DNA of 44,597 nucleotides from Alphaproteobacteria bacterium (GTDB lineage: Bacteria > Pseudomonadota > Alphaproteobacteria > Acetobacterales > Acetobacteraceae). How positions within the stretch are numbered: position 1 is the stretch's first letter; the number at the start of each line of letters is the position of its first letter. The DNA is taken from contig JAPLOI010000049.1 in the NCBI GenBank assembly GCA_026400815.1, positions 1 to 44,597 of the forward strand. The letters are read 5' to 3'. Made by a program: the position numbers and the translations under genes. Below, piece by piece: positions 42,601 through 44,597 of the stretch. A model generated the notes under the pieces. The model worked only from the letters and a program-made list of their open reading frames with translations, made no database searches and was not told where the DNA came from.

Positions 42601-43807
42601 TGATGTCGATGTAGCCGTGGGTGAGGTCGCAGGTCCACACGGTGGCCTTGCCCTTGCCCAGGCCGATATCCACGGAGATGGTGACTTCGCGGCCCTTCAT
42701 GTGGGCCACCACGGGGGTTTCGTCGTAGCCCGGCACCACGCCGCCATCCCGGGCCATCCACACGCCGCCCACGCCGACGCTGAGCTTGTCGCGGTCGGCG
42801 GGTTCGCCGGCCTTGCCGACGGCCATGACGATGCGGCCCCAGTTGGCGTCCTCGCCGGCAATGGCGGTTTTCACCAGGGGGGAGTTGGCGATGGTCATGC
42901 CGATGCGCTTGGCGGACTTGCCGTTGACCGCGCCGGTGATGTCGATGCGGATCAGCTTCTGGGCGCCTTCGCCGTCGCGCGTGACCATCAGGGCCAGTTC
43001 CAGCAGCACGTCGTTCAGGGCGCGCTGGAAGTCCTTCAGCATCTTGGCGTCGTCCGCCTTCGGGTGCTTGGTGACGCCGGTGGCGAAGAGCATCACGGTA
43101 TCCGACGTGGAGGTGTCGCTATCCACCGTGGTGCAGTTGAAGGTGCCGCCCACGCCCTTGCTGAGCATGCCCTGCAGCAGCTCGGCGGGGATCTTGGCAT
43201 CCGTGAAGATGAAGCACAGCATTGTCGCCATATCGGGCGCGATCATGCCGCTGCCCTTGGCGATGCCGCTGATGCGCACTTCCACGCCGCCGATGGTGGC
43301 GGTGCGGGTGCTGGCCTTGGGGAAGGTGTCGGTGGTCATGATGCCGCGGGCGGCGGCTTCCCAGCCATCGTCCGACAGGCTCTCGTGCAGCTTGGGCAGG
43401 GCGGCGGTGAGCTTGGCGTGCGGCAGCACCTCCCCGATCACGCCGGTGGAGGCGAGGAAGATCTGCTTGGTCGGGCAGCCGACCAGCTTGGCGGCGGCGG
43501 CGGCGCTGGCCTTGGTGGCCTCCACGCCGGCCTTGCCGGTGAACACGTTGGCGTTGCCGGCGTTGATCACCACGGCGCGCGCCTTGCCGCCCTTCAGCGC
43601 ATCGCGGCACCAGTCGATCGGGGCGCCGGGGCATTTGTTGGAGGTGAAGACGCCGGCGACCGTGGTGCCGGCGGCCAGCTCGGCCATCACCAGGTCGGTG
43701 CGGCCGGTGGTGTAGCGGATACCTGCAACGGCGGCGCCGAGGCGAACCCCGGCCAGCGGCGGCAATGCGGGCAACGGAAGCGCCAGCGGCGATACAGCGG
43801 TGGCCAT
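42581..43807 (-). CDS. argJ: Glutamate N-acetyltransferase / amino-acid acetyltransferase
   Basis: A 408-residue enzyme that recycles acetyl from N-acetylornithine to glutamate (cyclic arginine pathway). It is made as a precursor that cleaves itself between Ala 194 and Thr 195 in KGSGMIAPDMATMLCF; Thr 195 becomes the nucleophile of the beta chain. FTSNKCPGAPIDWC, VVINAGNANVFTG, STGVIGEVLP, TVDSDTSTSDTVML, GEDANWGRIVMAVGKAG and the C-terminal DLTHGYIDINGSYRS are diagnostic. The Met at 43807 starts the conserved region. Confidence 0.96.
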   Translation of the reverse strand: MATAVSPLALPLPALPPLAGVRLGAAVAGIRYTTGRTDLVMAELAAGTTVAGVFTSNKCPGAPIDWCRDALKGGKARAVVINAGNANVFTGKAGVEATKASAAAAAKLVGCPTKQIFLASTGVIGEVLPHAKLTAALPKLHESLSDDGWEAAARGIMTTDTFPKASTRTATIGGVEVRISGIAKGSGMIAPDMATMLCFIFTDAKIPAELLQGMLSKGVGGTFNCTTVDSDTSTSDTVMLFATGVTKHPKADDAKMLKDFQRALNDVLLELALMVTRDGEGAQKLIRIDITGAVNGKSAKRIGMTIANSPLVKTAIAGEDANWGRIVMAVGKAGEPADRDKLSVGVGGVWMARDGGVVPGYDETPVVAHMKGREVTISVDIGLGKGKATVWTCDLTHGYIDINGSYRS

Positions 43808-44084
43808 GGAAGCGGTCCCCTCCCTGCGGACTATTTCGCCGATGTTTCTAGCAGGAAGGGCGGGAATGCCAAGGCAAGCCGGTGATGATGGCGAGTGACA
43901 ACGGCACGGCGCTGACGGCATCGGCCATCCTGCGCTGGCCACAGGCGCATCGGGTTGGGTGGCACTACATCAAGGGACGGGATTCTACCGCTGAACGGTC
44001 ACCACGAGGGGAGTCCGTTACAACCTACCGGAATGCTCGCATTCCAAATGGGCGGGGTTCAAGGGTTGTGTGAGCCGCAAAGAA
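43808..44084. other. Intergenic region upstream of argJ
   Basis: No recognised gene. The argJ promoter presumably lies in the first 100 bp. A small GGAATG/CATTCC hairpin occurs near 44032-44047. Short open frames on the plus strand show no family resemblance. Confidence 0.4.
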
Positions 44085-44113
44085 AAAGCCCCCGCTGTGT
44101 GAGCGGGGGCTTT
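44085..44113 (-). terminator. Strong intrinsic terminator
   Basis: Perfect 12-bp arms AAAGCCCCCGCT (44085-44096) and AGCGGGGGCTTT (44102-44113) with a 5-nt loop. On the minus strand a T-run (TTTTTCTTT) follows, making a classical Rho-independent terminator. It ends the RTX-type gene fragment at 44145, 31 bp upstream in that orientation. Confidence 0.85.
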
Positions 44114-44144
44114 GACAGTTTAGCGTATCGTCGCTTGGAAGAGG

Positions 44145-44303
44145 TTAGGTTGGGAGGATGTCGCCTACTTCCGAGACGACGAACAGGAAGTCATTAGCGG
44201 TGAGGCTGAGCCCAGCACCAATCGTTCCGATGAATACCGCCTCGCTTTCACCGGTACCGTCTGCGTCGATGGACAGCACGCCCAGAGCTGGCTCGGTTTC
44301 TCG
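44145..44303 (-). pseudogene. C-terminal fragment of an RTX/calcium-binding protein
   Basis: A 52-residue open frame bounded upstream by an in-frame TAG (44304-44306). It reads LGVLSIDADGTGESEAVFIG and TIGAGLSLTANDFLFV, the terminal motif common at the end of haemolysin-type Ca-binding repeat proteins (DADGxG...LTxxDF). The rest of the gene is absent: just upstream lies the end of an IS3-type element, so the gene appears to have been split by insertion. Its own terminator (44085-44113) is still in place. Confidence 0.65.
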
Positions 44304-44359
44304 CTACAGCGTTTCAGTTCCGATAAGTGGGTCGCCTGCCGGTTGATACGCACGTTGTG

Positions 44360-44420
44360 CCGCTGCCGTGGAGCCGCGCAGGGTGGGCGTCGCCCGACCG
44401 GAGCGGCTCCACGGCAGCGG
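44360..44420. repeat. 18-bp inverted repeat at the 3' end of the IS3-type element
   Basis: Perfect arms of 18 bp at 44360-44377 (CCGCTGCCGTGGAGCCGC) and 44403-44420 flank a 25-bp loop. It lies 8 bp after the transposase stop and before the presumed insertion boundary near 44304. It could terminate transposase mRNA, block outside readthrough, or be part of the element's end. Confidence 0.7.
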
Positions 44421-44428
44421 CGGCGCTA

Positions 44429-44597
44429 TCATGCTGCCACCCGGGATGGCAGGTGGGCGAGATAGGCCCGCTCAGGCGTCCGTGCCCCCAGGCTCGAATG
44501 CGGCCTGCGGGCATTGTAGAAATCCAGATACCGCCCGAGCGAGGCACGTGCATCGCTCACGCTGTCATAGGCTCGCAGATACACTTCCTCGTATTTC
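44429..44597 (-). mobile_element. IS3-family transposase OrfB, 3' end (runs off window)
   Basis: The last 55 codons of an IS3-type integrase-fold transposase: KYEEVYLRAYDSVSDARASL then GRYLDFYNARRPHSSLGART and PERAYLAHLPSRVAA. YNxxRPHSSLxxxTP is the hallmark C-terminus of OrfB, and the Glu in YEEVYL is the expected third catalytic residue of the DDE triad. The 5' part and left end lie beyond the window edge, so completeness and copy number cannot be judged. Confidence 0.9.

Noticed and set aside
43955-44197. Small plus-strand frames before the terminator at 44085
   Set aside because: They run through the terminator hairpin and the antisense of the RTX fragment, with no ribosome-binding site or recognisable motif.

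Overview
The window is 44.6 kb of very GC-rich chromosome. It looks like an alphaproteobacterium, most likely an Acetobacteraceae/Rhodospirillales member. The evidence is the F1 ATP synthase operon without F0 genes (atpHAGDC with an 85-residue epsilon), a SAM-II riboswitch in front of metZ, the fabD-fabG-acpP-fabF-mltG order, argJ beside a Nudix gene, and an FNR with CX2CX7C cysteine spacing. This placement rests on protein recognition and gene order, not on a database search.

Layout. 1-4.2 kb is an accessory-looking patch: a 5' fragment of a fructokinase gene, a brnT/brnA toxin-antitoxin pair, the complete fructokinase gene (mak), a hypothetical gene with a possibly leaderless promoter, and dinB (DNA polymerase IV). 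4.2-8.1 kb holds a methyltransferase-glycosyltransferase fusion, a GNAT acetyltransferase, a metallo-beta-lactamase-fold hydrolase and an exported alpha/beta hydrolase. 8.2-12.9 kb is the F1 operon on the minus strand. 13.2-17.8 kb is an envelope cluster on the minus strand: ACT protein, DUF2125 protein, plsC, DUF218 protein, ftsX, ftsE. A zinc-ribbon membrane protein diverges from ftsE. 18.4-24.0 kb carries a lid-less PaaK-like ligase, mltG and the fatty-acid synthesis genes fabF, acpP, fabG and fabD. 24.0-26.0 kb has apaG, metZ with its SAM-II riboswitch, and tRNA-Gly(CCC).

26-36.8 kb is mixed metabolism and secretion: a PhyH dioxygenase, an exported hypothetical protein, a PEP-CTERM beta-solenoid protein, paaI/paaG, two EamA transporters, a 45-residue exported peptide, an ATC-hydrolase-like protein, an F420-type monooxygenase-like protein and an M81 peptidase. 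36.8-37.1 kb holds a repeat copy and a transposase remnant. 37.2-43.8 kb has hldE, an FNR regulator with an FNR box shared with a divergent gene, a CinA-like protein, a GNAT-Nudix fusion, a GNAT protein and argJ. The right end shows an IS3-type transposase (entering from outside the window) next to the severed C-terminus of an RTX/calcium-binding protein and its terminator.

Two dispersed repeat families stand out. One is a 35-bp A/T-rich palindrome lying just after stop codons (four copies, two of them identical over 35 bp). The other is a 43-bp palindrome-ended element (two near-identical copies 5.6 kb apart). No CRISPR array, integrase or phage module was seen. I found no convincing new multi-gene defence or biosynthetic system. 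The best candidates for something undescribed are the repeat families, the TA pair sitting inside a broken mak duplication, and the possible leaderless genes.
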